From a virus: DNA of 39,365 nt. A program made the translations under genes and the position numbers. The DNA is taken from the IMG/VR virus record IMGVR_UViG_3300009509_000053, positions 1-39,365 of that record; one strand, 5' to 3'. Positions within the stretch are counted from its first letter, which is position 1. The number at the start of each line of letters is the position of its first letter. The notes beneath the pieces are model-generated. The model saw only the letters and a program-made list of their open reading frames with translations, was not told where the DNA came from and searched no databases. Shown here in pieces: positions 28,998 through 36,943 of this stretch.

Positions 28998-29350
28998 CTC
29001 CGCCTCCCTCCCCGCCGACGGGCGCGGCGCTCCGGCTTCCCGCGGGCGCGGGCCTTCGTGGGCCTGGACGGCTTCAGGGTGATCGTCTGGGCCACCACGT
29101 CAACGCCGACCACCTCCATCCACCACCCCGCCACCGGCCCGACTTCGTCTCCTACGCTGAACCGGGGCCACCCGTCGGGGACGCGGGTCCCGGGTAGCGG
29201 CTCGCTGTCCGCCTCCGCCTTCTCCTGGTTCCGCGTCGCGCGCTTCAGGGCCTCCTCCACCGTCTCCTCCGGCGTCCGGCGCCGGATCACCCGCTCCACC
29301 CCCTCCAGGTCCCGCGCCACCTCGTGCAACCTCCCCGTGTCCGGGTTCAT
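28994..29350 (-). CDS. Unknown protein, 118 aa, in conflict with upstream frame
   Basis: 118 residues from ATG 29350 with GGAGGTGAAG upstream. Helical N-terminus (EVARDLEGVERVIRRRTPEETVEEALKRATRNQEKAEADS), then FSVGDEVGPVAGWWMEVVGVDVVAQTITLKP, a beta-barrel-like (KOW-type) stretch, and a very basic end. The whole 118-residue frame has good amino acid composition, whereas the overlapping frame of the neighbouring gene becomes Gly/Arg-only. Stop overlaps the SDR start. Confidence 0.65.
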   Translation of the reverse strand: MNPDTGRLHEVARDLEGVERVIRRRTPEETVEEALKRATRNQEKAEADSEPLPGTRVPDGWPRFSVGDEVGPVAGWWMEVVGVDVVAQTITLKPSRPTKARARGKPERRARRRGGRRR

Positions 29351-29780
29351 TCTTCACCTCCGGTCGTTTGAAGTTCAGGACCGCCTCCGCCTCCGCCCGG
29401 GAGAACGGCGTCCCGTAGTCCAGGCGCGCGTCCCCGAGAGGGCTCCGCGCGTCCAGGCGTCCGTCGTGGATCATCAGGTCCACCGCGGCGGCCACGCGGT
29501 CCGCGGCCAGCTTGTCGAAGGGGCTCCCCTCCGTCAGGGCGTAGGTCGTGAGGCGGTCCGTCTCGTCCCACACCAGGGCCACGAACTCCTCCTGGACGTT
29601 CCGCTGGAGGTCCTCCCCGGCCCGGGCGCGGCGGATCGCCTGGCGGAGGGCCTCCCGCGCGGGGGAGGAGTCCACCTCCCCCTCGTCGTCCAGCCCGATC
29701 AGGTCCGGGTCCACCTCCACCTCGAACTCGTGCATCCCCGCCGGACGGTAGACCCGGATGTAGAACAGTTCACTCGCCAC
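29100..29780 (-). CDS. Unknown protein, possibly ending near 29340 (frame conflict)
   Basis: From GTG 29780 the protein (ASELFYIRVYRPAGMHEFEVEVDPDLIG, later LQRNVQEEFVALVWDETDRLTTYALTEG, AADRVAAAVDLMIHDGRLD) looks real to about residue 145 (LNFKRPEV). After that this frame has no stop until 29100 and turns into a Gly/Pro/Arg shadow of the next gene. A stop in the +1 frame lies at 29347-29349, with the ATGA overlap typical of this genome. So either a base error or a genuine frameshift ends the protein near 29347. No family recognised. Confidence 0.5.
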   Translation of the reverse strand: MASELFYIRVYRPAGMHEFEVEVDPDLIGLDDEGEVDSSPAREALRQAIRRARAGEDLQRNVQEEFVALVWDETDRLTTYALTEGSPFDKLAADRVAAAVDLMIHDGRLDARSPLGDARLDYGTPFSRAEAEAVLNFKRPEVKNEPGHGEVARGGAGPGGGGAGDPAPDAGGDGGGGPEARDAEPGEGGGGQRAATRDPRPRRVAPVQRRRRSRAGGGVVDGGGRR

Positions 29781-29790
29781 GGTCCACCCC

Positions 29791-30921
29791 CTACCTGATC
29801 CGCCACCTGCGAAGCTCCCGGTCCAGGGCCCCGCGGGTCTTCGGACCGGCGTCCCCGTCCACGGACAGGGACCAACTCCGCTGGAAGATCCGGACGGACC
29901 GGTGAACGGCGTCCTGGTCCACCTCCGGCCAACCCACGTAGTAGCCCAGGCGACGGAGGGCCTCCACCGTCTCCTCCGGCGTGTCCAGGTCCCCCTCGAT
30001 CTCCAGCGGGTTGAAGTCGTCCAGGTCCTCCTCCGCGCGGTCCGCCTGGCGTTCGTCCAGCTCCCGGAGCATCCACGGGTCGTCCTGGTCCTCGAACTTG
30101 TCCTCCACGTCGTCCAGCTCCGCCAGCCACTCCAGGTCGTCCACGTGGTCCGTGGAGTACAGGACGGCGTGGCGGATCGCCTGGAGGTCCAGCGGGAGGA
30201 CGATGTCGTTCTTCTGGGGGTTCAGGTTGTGGTGGGCCAGCATCCAGACCGGATCCAGCTCCCCAGGGTACATCGCGTTGAGGTAGCGGAGGATCGTGAT
30301 CACCGTGGCCACGGACCCACGGGAGAAGCTCTCCCACCAGGTGACCCCCTTGGGGGACTGAACGCGGATCACCTCCCCGCGGAACGGCGTGGTCCAGCCC
30401 TCCGGCCACCAGAAGAACTCCAGCTCCTCCGGGTCCGCGTCCATGAAGAACGCGTTCCACGACACCCCCGGGTGGATCGGCTTCCCCTTCAGGTGCGGAC
30501 GGAGGATCCCGGCGTTCCTGATCTCCGTCCCGGCCAGGTAGCGGTTCACCCATCCCGCATGCCAGGCGGGGTGATCCGGGGAGACCACCTGGACCGCCTC
30601 CGAGCGGAGGTCCTTCGCCAGGTCCAGGTCCTTCCGGATCTGATCGAAGCGGCGGTCCAGGGCCTTCGCCACCACCCACTGGGTGGAGGCGCGATGCTGG
30701 AGGACGAAGTGGCGGAGGGTCCCCGCGAAGTTCGTCCCCGCCGTGTAGTGGAGGGTGTGGCCGATAGGGTGACCGTGTTGCCACTCGTCGTAGTGGTTCG
30801 TGCTGGGCCAGTGGGGATGCAGCTTCGGGATCGCGACCCGGACGTACTCCGCGGAGTACACCGCCAGGCGCTCGAAGAAGTCCCGGGCCTGGGCCTGGGT
30901 GTAGTGTTCCACGCGCTTCAT
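29791..30921 (-). CDS. Endolysin: N-acetylmuramoyl-L-alanine amidase with peptidoglycan-binding domain
   Basis: 376 residues. The zinc-dependent amidase fold (amidase_2 type) shows in HPIGHTLHYTAGTN (51-64, His58 as a zinc ligand candidate), ASTQWVV (78-84), and LAHHNLNPQKND (229-240) with His230/231, Lys237 and Asp239. It would cleave the bond between muramic acid and the stem peptide. The C-terminal 55 residues (GYYVGWPEVDQDAVHRSVRIFQRSWSLSVDGDAGPKT) fit a PG_binding_1 domain, where 'vDGdaGpkT' is the signature. An acidic linker (about 262-318) joins them. No signal peptide is seen, so export needs a holin, not identified here. Confidence 0.9.
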   Translation of the reverse strand: MKRVEHYTQAQARDFFERLAVYSAEYVRVAIPKLHPHWPSTNHYDEWQHGHPIGHTLHYTAGTNFAGTLRHFVLQHRASTQWVVAKALDRRFDQIRKDLDLAKDLRSEAVQVVSPDHPAWHAGWVNRYLAGTEIRNAGILRPHLKGKPIHPGVSWNAFFMDADPEELEFFWWPEGWTTPFRGEVIRVQSPKGVTWWESFSRGSVATVITILRYLNAMYPGELDPVWMLAHHNLNPQKNDIVLPLDLQAIRHAVLYSTDHVDDLEWLAELDDVEDKFEDQDDPWMLRELDERQADRAEEDLDDFNPLEIEGDLDTPEETVEALRRLGYYVGWPEVDQDAVHRSVRIFQRSWSLSVDGDAGPKTRGALDRELRRWRIR

Positions 30922-31328
30922 CGTTCTTTCCTCCGGTCAACGACCACGATCACGTCGAAGACCCGCACGGGCGGCCCAACGTCGACGTACTCGTGGATCC
31001 AGTGGTCCACGTCCTCCAGGCGGCGCTTCCGCTGGAGGACCCGGATCTCGTCCCTTGTCAGTCGCACGTAGCCCGGCGGGTGGCCCCGCGTCCGGACCCG
31101 GCGGCGGATCTGACTTCGCACGTACGAGAGGATCTGATGGACCCGGCGGATAGGCGGCGCGGCGTACCCGAAGCCCGAGCACTCCCGGCACTGGGCCCCA
31201 CAGGACGGACAGCGACACCCGAAGGAGACCTCCGGCGGCGCCGGCGGCGTCTCGCACTCGCACGTCATCCGGCGGTACTCCTCCGGATCCCGCACGAAGG
31301 GATCGTCCACGTCCATCTTGCACCACAC
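30918..31328 (-). CDS. Zinc-rich protein, 136 aa
   Basis: 136 residues; possible starts GTG 31328 or ATG 31316. The N-terminus has CECE (23-26), CRCPSCGAQCRECSGFG (38-54), a dense cysteine cluster with a zinc ribbon (CPSC...C..C). Then an Arg-rich helical region (SYVRSQIRRRVRTRGHPPGYVRLTRDEIRVLQRKRR) and a beta end (VFDVIVVVDRRKER). Likely zinc and nucleic-acid binding. It overlaps the amidase start. No family recognised. Confidence 0.65.
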   Translation of the reverse strand: MWCKMDVDDPFVRDPEEYRRMTCECETPPAPPEVSFGCRCPSCGAQCRECSGFGYAAPPIRRVHQILSYVRSQIRRRVRTRGHPPGYVRLTRDEIRVLQRKRRLEDVDHWIHEYVDVGPPVRVFDVIVVVDRRKER

Positions 31329-31334
31329 GTGGCC

Positions 31335-31820
31335 TCATCTCCTCCCCCGGGGTCTCCGCGGGTGGTAGACCAACACCACCTCGGACAGGGCCCGCGGCCT
31401 CCCCAGGCGCTTCCACAGGGCCCTCGACAGGTCCGCCACGGCGCGCCACCGCCAGCCCTCCGGCGGACGCGGGCGCGTCCAGACCTTCCAACGTCCCTCC
31501 CGAACCGCTCCGGCCAGCTTCCCGCGGTAGATCCCCCAGGGTCCGCCGTCCGCCACCTCCGCCCACGCGCATCGCTTCGTCAGGCGGGCGCACACCAGGA
31601 CAGGCGTCCCGCACCCCAGGCGGCGCCACTCTCGATGTGCAATGTGGACGGAGCCACGACGGTAGCGGCGGGGGCGGCGGGGCGTGTCGCACGCCATCAC
31701 CGGTGAGTCCGCGGCGGTGAAGCTATCCCCCGGCCAGTAGACCGACAGGCGGCCCACCTCCACCTCCGGAGAACCCAGGGCCAGGAACGCCACCACCGCG
31801 CGGATCACCACCTCAGTCAC
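31335..31820 (-). CDS. RlpA-like double-psi beta-barrel protein
   Basis: 161 residues. Residues 23-150 follow the RlpA/expansin-like double-psi beta barrel: GRLSVYWPG (start strand), AHREWRRLGCGTPVLVC (61-77, compare 'AHrtLplGT.v.V'), EVADGGPWG (88-96, compare 'VnDRGP', Asp91 is the likely catalytic Asp) and DLSRALWKRLG (130-140, compare 'iDlS.aAa..lG'). RlpA proteins bind or cut peptidoglycan without stem peptides. The first 18 residues (VVIRAVVAFLALGSP) form a hydrophobic signal or anchor. It lies just upstream of the amidase and so may help lysis or wall entry. Call is from motif recall. Confidence 0.65.
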   Translation of the reverse strand: MTEVVIRAVVAFLALGSPEVEVGRLSVYWPGDSFTAADSPVMACDTPRRPRRYRRGSVHIAHREWRRLGCGTPVLVCARLTKRCAWAEVADGGPWGIYRGKLAGAVREGRWKVWTRPRPPEGWRWRAVADLSRALWKRLGRPRALSEVVLVYHPRRPRGRR

Positions 31821-32022
31821 GACGCCACCGGTCCACCGCGTGGCGCATGTTCTTCAGGGCCTCCGCCATCTTGTCCGTCACGAAGTCCTTCTCCTCGATC
31901 CACTCCTGCATCCCGGAGACCTTCTCCCCCACGGAGGCGGCGAAGTCCTCCGCCTCCTCCGGGAGTTCCTCCAGGTCGTTCAGGATGGACTCGCACAGTT
32001 CCAGGGCCTCCTCGGCTTCCAC
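31813..32022 (-). CDS. Small acidic coiled-coil protein, 69 aa
   Basis: 69 residues, overlapping the next gene's start by 8 nt. EAEEALELCESILNDLEELPEEAEDFAASVGEKVSGMQEWIEEKDFVTDKMAEALKNM is nearly all helix with acidic heptads, ending in basic residues. Probably a coiled-coil or small helical bundle protein. No family recognised. Confidence 0.65.
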   Translation of the reverse strand: MEAEEALELCESILNDLEELPEEAEDFAASVGEKVSGMQEWIEEKDFVTDKMAEALKNMRHAVDRWRRD

Positions 32023-32026
32023 GAGA

Positions 32027-32449
32027 TCACCTCCTCGACTTCAGTTTCTTCACGCGCGGACCGTGAGCCAGCTTAACACTCGCTAGGGCCTCCGGTAAGC
32101 GAGATTGTCTGAACGCTCCGGCCAGGCGGAGGTCCACCTTCACCCGGCGGACCGTGGCGGGCGGGAGGATCTCCCAGCCCCGCCGGCCCAGCTCGTCCAC
32201 CAGGAGGCGCGCCAGGTCCCCCGCGGGCTTCTCCGTCAGGGCGTCCCGGGCGCGGTCCACCAGGGACTTCAGGAGCCCGGCGAAGAACCGCCCGTGCTTG
32301 TCCTCCTCGTCCTTCCCCTGGAGGGCCTCCACCAGCTCCTCGATGCTGGTCTTCACGGAGGTCCCCATGTAGTCCGCCACCACCTCCCGCGCCACGTCGT
32401 CCAGCTCCACCCGGTCCGCGCCGGGTAGGTCCAACCAGCGTTCAGCCAT
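32027..32449 (-). CDS. Unknown protein, 140 aa
   Basis: 140 residues from ATG 32449 (GGAG seven bases upstream). Helical N-terminal part (VARSIEELVEALQGKDEED... FFAGLLKSLVDRARDALT) then KVDLRLAGAFRQSRLPEALASVKLAHGPRVKKLKSRR, a basic tail suited to nucleic acid binding. Overlaps the resolvase stop by 8 nt. No family recognised. Confidence 0.6.
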   Translation of the reverse strand: MAERWLDLPGADRVELDDVAREVVADYMGTSVKTSIEELVEALQGKDEEDKHGRFFAGLLKSLVDRARDALTEKPAGDLARLLVDELGRRGWEILPPATVRRVKVDLRLAGAFRQSRLPEALASVKLAHGPRVKKLKSRR

Positions 32450-33158
32450 CACCGTGCTCCGGGTTCTCCGCGAAAGGCGTGTCTAACACGTTCCGCGGGT
32501 TCTGCTTCGTGGTCCGGAGGAGGACCCGGCGGGCCCCCTCCTCCAGGTCCTCCAGGCGCTCCAGGCCCGCCCGGACGCGAAGCTCCGTCCGGAGGAGCTG
32601 GGCGATCGAGTAGGCGTCCGCCACGTTCCCGGCGGCCCCGTCGGTCTTCCCCAGCTCCAGGAAGTTGTGGCGCTCCCAGCGGTCCCGACAGGCCAGGACC
32701 ATGTCCGCCTTCTCCGCGTCCCCCTTCCCCGTGGTGAAGATCTTCACCGCCTGAACGTCGTAGACCCGGAAGGGGACGTTCATCCTCCAGAGTTCCAGGC
32801 GGATCACCCCGCCCACTTCCCCCAGAACGTGGGCGAACGCCTTCCGCGCCAGGGCGTAGTCCTCCAGGGCGGCGTGGGTGGGGGCCCACTTCTCCACGAA
32901 GCGGCGAACCGCGTACTTGATCCCCTCCAGGCGAGCGGTCCGCGCGGTCTCGTCCCCGGCCTTCACCTCCACCGGCGCCAGGGCCCCGCGGTCCTTCAGC
33001 TTCGCGGCGGCGGTCTTCGTGTCCGCCCAGAACATCACGTCCGCCAGCTTCCCGTCCACCAGGGCCACCGCGGCGGTCCCCCGCGCGGACTGGTCGATCC
33101 CCACCAGGGGACCGTCCCCCGTCACGTGGGGGCGCTTCAGGCGCTTCACCGTGGGCAT
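32442..33158 (-). CDS. RuvC-like Holliday junction resolvase
   Basis: 238 residues from ATG 33158 with AGGAGGGAACG upstream. An RNase H-like nuclease that cuts four-way junctions left by recombination. Motifs: GIDQSARGT (20-28, catalytic Asp22), ALEDYAL (97-103, Glu99), and a C-terminal acidic site GNVADAYSIA (177-186, Asp181). GKGDAEKADMV (144-154) matches the RuvC-like 'g.G.A.K..v' region. Phage relatives resolve branched DNA before packaging. Fits the recA/sbcCD module. It overlaps the start region of the methyltransferase end. Family firm, substrate preference not known. Confidence 0.88.
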   Translation of the reverse strand: MPTVKRLKRPHVTGDGPLVGIDQSARGTAAVALVDGKLADVMFWADTKTAAAKLKDRGALAPVEVKAGDETARTARLEGIKYAVRRFVEKWAPTHAALEDYALARKAFAHVLGEVGGVIRLELWRMNVPFRVYDVQAVKIFTTGKGDAEKADMVLACRDRWERHNFLELGKTDGAAGNVADAYSIAQLLRTELRVRAGLERLEDLEEGARRVLLRTTKQNPRNVLDTPFAENPEHGDG

Positions 33159-34012
33159 CGTTCCCTCCTGTCCTTCACCAGGCGCGCGGCGGCGGCCCGG
33201 ACCTGAACGGGATCCAGGTCCACGTAGAGGCACCGGCGACCCGCGCGGTCCGCGGCCACCAGGGCGGTCCCCGTCCCCCCGCATAGGTCCAGGACCAGCC
33301 CACCCTCCGGCGCGCCGGCCCGGATCAGGTCCGTCGTAACGTCCAGGGGCTTCTGGGCCCGGTTCAGGAACTCCCCCTTCGGCTTCAACGCGTCCCGCCG
33401 GAGGCGCTCCGCGGCGTGGACCACCGGGCGCTCCACCCACCACGGACAGACCGCCGGGAAGAACTCCCCGTCCGGCGCGGACACGAACCAGTTCCGTTGC
33501 TTCGGGAGGGCGGCCAGGTCGAAGTAGGCCCCCTCCCCGCCGGACATCACCAGGAACTCGCACGCGGAGACCACGCAACGCTTCCGGATCGAGTGGGGCG
33601 GGTTCGACTTCGCCCAGACGTAGGAGGGCCAGACCTTCAGCTCCGCGGCCCGGAGCATCCGCTTCAGGTCCGAGATCCACCAGTCGCTCGTCCAGACCCA
33701 GACGTTCCCCCCCGGCGCCACGGCGGCGGCGGAGGCGGTCAGGCGCTCCAGGAGGGCGCGGAGGGCGGGTTCGTCCAGGCGGTCCCACGCCTCGTTCAGG
33801 AACATGTCCTTGTGACCCTCCAGGCGGATCACCTCGTCACTGGCCAGGGCGTAGGGGGGATCCGCCAGGACCAGCGACGGCGGACCCTCCACGCGGCGGA
33901 GGAGGCGCTCCAGGAACGCGCGGTCCGCGGCGTCCCCGCACGCGACCACGTGCTCGCCCACCTCGTCCTCCCAGACGAAGCCCGGCGCCACCTCCACCCG
34001 AGCCCGCTTCAC
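33146..34012 (-). CDS. DNA methyltransferase (N6-adenine or N4-cytosine, DPPY type)
   Basis: 288 residues. Motif IV DPPY (51-54) comes before the SAM-binding motif LDLCGGTGTA (241-250), the order of beta-class amino-methyltransferases. DPPY is usual for N6-adenine enzymes, though some N4-cytosine enzymes share it. RNRAQKPLDVTTDLI (217-230) is the typical link before the SAM motif. No restriction gene lies beside it, so it is an orphan, likely to protect phage DNA or regulate. ATG 34012 overlaps the SbcC-like stop (ATGA); the resolvase start lies inside its 3' end. Confidence 0.92.
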   Translation of the reverse strand: MKRARVEVAPGFVWEDEVGEHVVACGDAADRAFLERLLRRVEGPPSLVLADPPYALASDEVIRLEGHKDMFLNEAWDRLDEPALRALLERLTASAAAVAPGGNVWVWTSDWWISDLKRMLRAAELKVWPSYVWAKSNPPHSIRKRCVVSACEFLVMSGGEGAYFDLAALPKQRNWFVSAPDGEFFPAVCPWWVERPVVHAAERLRRDALKPKGEFLNRAQKPLDVTTDLIRAGAPEGGLVLDLCGGTGTALVAADRAGRRCLYVDLDPVQVRAAAARLVKDRRERCPR

Positions 34013-36225
34013 GCGTCCCTCCAGACCGCGGACCGGTCCTCGTCCTCCCAGCGGTGGACGTTCACCACGGAGGAGAACTCCCTCCGAACGTCCGCGTGGG
34101 TGATCAGGAGGGCCTGGCGGATCCCCAGGTCCGGGAGGCGCCGGCGGAGGAGATCGTGGAGGGCGGCCCGGTTCACCTCGTCCAGGGCCCCGTCCGGCTC
34201 GTCGATGAGTAGATGTTCACACCGGACCGCCCGGGACTCCCCGGGGAGGCGGGCCAGGCCCAGGCGCACCCCCAGGGACAGGAGGACTTTCCCGCCCCCG
34301 CTGTCGAGCTCGAAGGAACTGGCGTTCCCACCGTCCGCCACCTCCAGGCGGAGTTCGTCCCGGCGGCGCCGGCGGCGGGGCGTCCCGCACTCGCGACAGC
34401 GGTGGGTGCGTTCCCCCTTCTCGAAGGGGGCCCCGCACGCCAGACAGGCGGCCTCCCAGTCCTTCAGCTCCCGGGTGGGTGAGAACTGGACGCGGAGGGC
34501 GGTCCCCAGGTCCTCGAGGACCTGGTTCATGCTGTCCTCCGCCAGTCCGAATGCGTTTTCCAGCTCCCGGCTTGGTATCCCGGCGGCCCCGAATGCGTAG
34601 CTCGACCAGGCCAGCTTGGAGATCCGGTCCCGGACCATCCCCCGTTCGTCCTCCAGCTTCTCCAGCTCCGCGGCGGCGCGCTCCAGTTCCGCCACGGAGG
34701 CGCGGGCGGCGGCCAGGTCCTCCTCCCACCCCGTTAACTCCTGGCGGACGGTCTGGAGGGCTGTCGCCTTCTCCGCCACCGCCTCCTCCGCCCCCGGTCC
34801 CACCTCCGGGAACTTCTCCAGGTCCCGGCGGGCCCGGGTCAGGGCGCGGGCGGTCTCCGTCCTGGCCAGCTTCACCCGCTTCACGGCGGCCTCCGCGTCC
34901 TCCAGGGCGCGCTTCGCGGCCTCGAAGCCCCGCTCCGTCTCCGCCAGGGTGGGGAGGTCCTTCAGCTCCTCCAGCGCCCGGACCCCCTCCTCCACCAGTC
35001 GAACGTCCTCCAGGCCCATCTCCGCCTTCCACTCCAGGGAGACGATCCGCTCCTCCAGTCCGGTCAGGGCGCGGCGGGCGGTCAGGCCCTCCCGCTTCAC
35101 CTCCTCCAGAACGGCGGCGTCCGGCGCCACCCGGTCGCACGCCTCCCGTAGGACCGGACAGACCCCGGTTCGCGTCCGCTCCAGCTCCCGGAACTTCTCC
35201 AGGAGGGCCTTCCGGAGGGAGGACCGCTCGTCGCGCTCCCGCCGGACTCCCAGGAGGTCCTCCCGGATCTGGGCCAGCTCCGCCCGGAGGTCCCGGAGGC
35301 GCGCCTCCTCCTCCTGGAGGCGGTCCAGGCGGTCCTTCCGTCCCCGGGCCTCCTGGAGGGCTTCCTTCGCCCGTGTGAACGCGAGGTCCCGGTTCTGAAG
35401 CTCCCCCTCCGCCTCCGCCCGCTCCCGCTTCACCTCCTCCTCCAGGCGCGCCACCTCCCGGCGGAGGTCCGCGCGCCGGCCCCGCTCCTTCACCGCCAGC
35501 TCGAGCTTGGCCTTCTCCGCGGCCAGCTCCGCGGCCAGGGTGTCCACCTGGAGGCGCGTCCGCTTCACCAGCTTCTCCGAGTCCGCCACCGCGGCGCGGA
35601 ACTCCCCCTCGCTGTCCAGGACGCGGCGGAGGCGGATCTCCCGGGCCTCCAGCTCCCGGAGCTGGGCCTGGGCGGCCCGGAGGCGCTTCCCCGCCAGGTC
35701 CGCCCGTGGGATCCAGCGGTCCGTCCGGAACCAGGGGGAAACCACCCGGCGCTTCTCCGCCGGCGTGGCCTTCATGAACGCGTGCATCTCCCCCTGCACG
35801 AACGCGCAGGTCATCAGGTACTCGTCCGCGGTCAGGCCCAGGATCTCCCGCTCCACCGTCCGGAGGAGGTCCGCCTCCGACACGTGGGACCCGTTCAGGA
35901 GACGGATCGGATCCCCGGAGGGCGTCCGGCCCCGCCGGATGCTCCAGTCCCGCCCGTCCGAACTCTCCACGTCGGTCTCCACCCACGACTCCTCCCGGCC
36001 CAGGGCCAGGCGGTGGGGGAACTCCTCCAGGCGGGACCCGCGGAACTTCCCGAACAAGGCGTACAAGGGCGCGTCCACCGCGAAGTAGGACTTCCCCGCG
36101 CGGTTACTCCGGACCCCACTCTCCTCGTACTCCCCGACGACCACGGTGGGACCCTCCGGGAGGAGGACCTCCCACTCCGCCAGGAACGGGCCCGCGTTGT
36201 TCAGGGCTATCCGCTTGAAGATCAT
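34009..36225 (-). CDS. SbcC/Rad50-like (T4 gp46-type) ATPase subunit of exonuclease
   Basis: 738 residues from ATG 36225, which overlaps the previous stop. ABC-type ATPase that, with the SbcD-like partner, processes DNA ends. Walker A is SNRAGKS (40-46), the ABC signature SGGGKVLLSLG (642-652), Walker B HLLIDEPDGALDE (671-683) and a switch His in LLITHAD (706-712). A long coiled coil fills 180-540 with a hook at C356-P-V-L-R-E-A-C363, a CX6C variant of the usual CxxC zinc hook. A second zinc ribbon (C594, C597, C610, C613) sits between coiled coil and ATPase lobe. Confidence 0.92.
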   Translation of the reverse strand: MIFKRIALNNAGPFLAEWEVLLPEGPTVVVGEYEESGVRSNRAGKSYFAVDAPLYALFGKFRGSRLEEFPHRLALGREESWVETDVESSDGRDWSIRRGRTPSGDPIRLLNGSHVSEADLLRTVEREILGLTADEYLMTCAFVQGEMHAFMKATPAEKRRVVSPWFRTDRWIPRADLAGKRLRAAQAQLRELEAREIRLRRVLDSEGEFRAAVADSEKLVKRTRLQVDTLAAELAAEKAKLELAVKERGRRADLRREVARLEEEVKRERAEAEGELQNRDLAFTRAKEALQEARGRKDRLDRLQEEEARLRDLRAELAQIREDLLGVRRERDERSSLRKALLEKFRELERTRTGVCPVLREACDRVAPDAAVLEEVKREGLTARRALTGLEERIVSLEWKAEMGLEDVRLVEEGVRALEELKDLPTLAETERGFEAAKRALEDAEAAVKRVKLARTETARALTRARRDLEKFPEVGPGAEEAVAEKATALQTVRQELTGWEEDLAAARASVAELERAAAELEKLEDERGMVRDRISKLAWSSYAFGAAGIPSRELENAFGLAEDSMNQVLEDLGTALRVQFSPTRELKDWEAACLACGAPFEKGERTHRCRECGTPRRRRRRDELRLEVADGGNASSFELDSGGGKVLLSLGVRLGLARLPGESRAVRCEHLLIDEPDGALDEVNRAALHDLLRRRLPDLGIRQALLITHADVRREFSSVVNVHRWEDEDRSAVWRDA

Positions 36226-36656
36226 TCCTTCACCCCCGCGTCCGCCTCCCGCGCCAGGGTGGCGGCGAACTTCACCTTCTCCTCCGCGTCCTCCGCGGTC
36301 ACCTCCTCCGCGAACAGGCGGAGGGAGTCCTCCAGCGGGAGATCCACGTGGTGGCGGGCGTCCCGCGTCACCTTCCGGCGGATCACCTGGACGGTGGGGA
36401 CCTTGCAGTAAACCGCGCCGGCGTCCAGGATCGTCTGACGAAGCTCGTGGCGCGCCACGTGCTCCACCAGCTCCTCCGGAACCAGGATCACCGGCTTCAC
36501 CCGGGCGCCGGCCACCTCCTCCGGGTCCACCCGGAACCGCCCGTCCCACGACGCCTCCAGCTCCCAGCGAAGCTCGATGGTCCGGTCCGCTCCGACCTCC
36601 AGGAACCGCTCCCGCGGGCGCCGGAGGCCCGCGGTCCGCTTCAGGCGCTTCGCCAT
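36222..36656 (-). CDS. Unknown protein in recombination operon, 144 aa
   Basis: 144 residues between the SbcC- and SbcD-like genes. AKRLKRTAGLRRPRERFLEVGADRTIELRWELEASWDGRFRVDPEEV begins basic then beta-rich; GARVKPVILVPEELVEHVARHELRQTILDAGAVYCKVPTVQVI has mixed alpha/beta; the end is an acidic helix. The position suggests a helper of recombination or replication. ATG 36656 overlaps the next stop. No family recognised. Confidence 0.65.
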   Translation of the reverse strand: MAKRLKRTAGLRRPRERFLEVGADRTIELRWELEASWDGRFRVDPEEVAGARVKPVILVPEELVEHVARHELRQTILDAGAVYCKVPTVQVIRRKVTRDARHHVDLPLEDSLRLFAEEVTAEDAEEKVKFAATLAREADAGVKE

Positions 36657-36943
36657 CAGACCTTCTCCGTCTCCCGCATCACCTCCACCACGTCGTAGAA
36701 CTCCTGGCGAACCTCCGTGAACAGGCGGCGGAGGGCGCCGGCGTGGGTCTCCCCCGGCTCCAGGTTCCCCGCCACGCCCAGGTTGATCATCAGGCTCTCG
36801 TACTGGGCGACGCGATACTTCCGTTCCAGGGTGATCCAGACCCGCTCCGGCGCCGGCGGCGCCTCCGGGAGCTGGACCCCGCTCCCGCCCGGCGGCGGTT
36901 TCACCGCGTCCGTCTTCATCGTCTTCAGTCTTTTCTCCGTCAC
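36656..36943 (-). CDS. Unknown protein, 95 aa, sharing a 9-residue motif with SbcD
   Basis: 95 residues from GTG 36943 (GGAGGTGAAGTT upstream), overlapping the SbcD-like stop. VWITLERKYRVAQYESLMINLGVAG followed by LEPGETHAG (61-69) and ALRRLFTEVRQEFYDVVEVMRE. The 'yr.aqYEs..i..G' start followed by 'GET...a...l...v' is a pattern I recall from small phage proteins of unknown role in replication regions. The motif is encoded by a 30-bp stretch identical to one in the SbcD-like gene. Confidence 0.65.
   Translation of the reverse strand: MTEKRLKTMKTDAVKPPPGGSGVQLPEAPPAPERVWITLERKYRVAQYESLMINLGVAGNLEPGETHAGALRRLFTEVRQEFYDVVEVMRETEKV
36736..36765. repeat. 30-bp exact repeat, copy A
   Basis: Identical over 30 bases to 37251-37280. 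Both copies encode LEPGETHAG in frame on the minus strand, copy A in the 95-residue protein, copy B in the SbcD-like protein. The flanks are unrelated. Confidence 0.8.

Noticed and set aside
34217-35986. 589-residue minus-strand ORF within the SbcC-like gene
   Set aside because: Alternate frame, almost only Gly, Pro, Ala and Arg; the SbcC frame has Walker and signature motifs.
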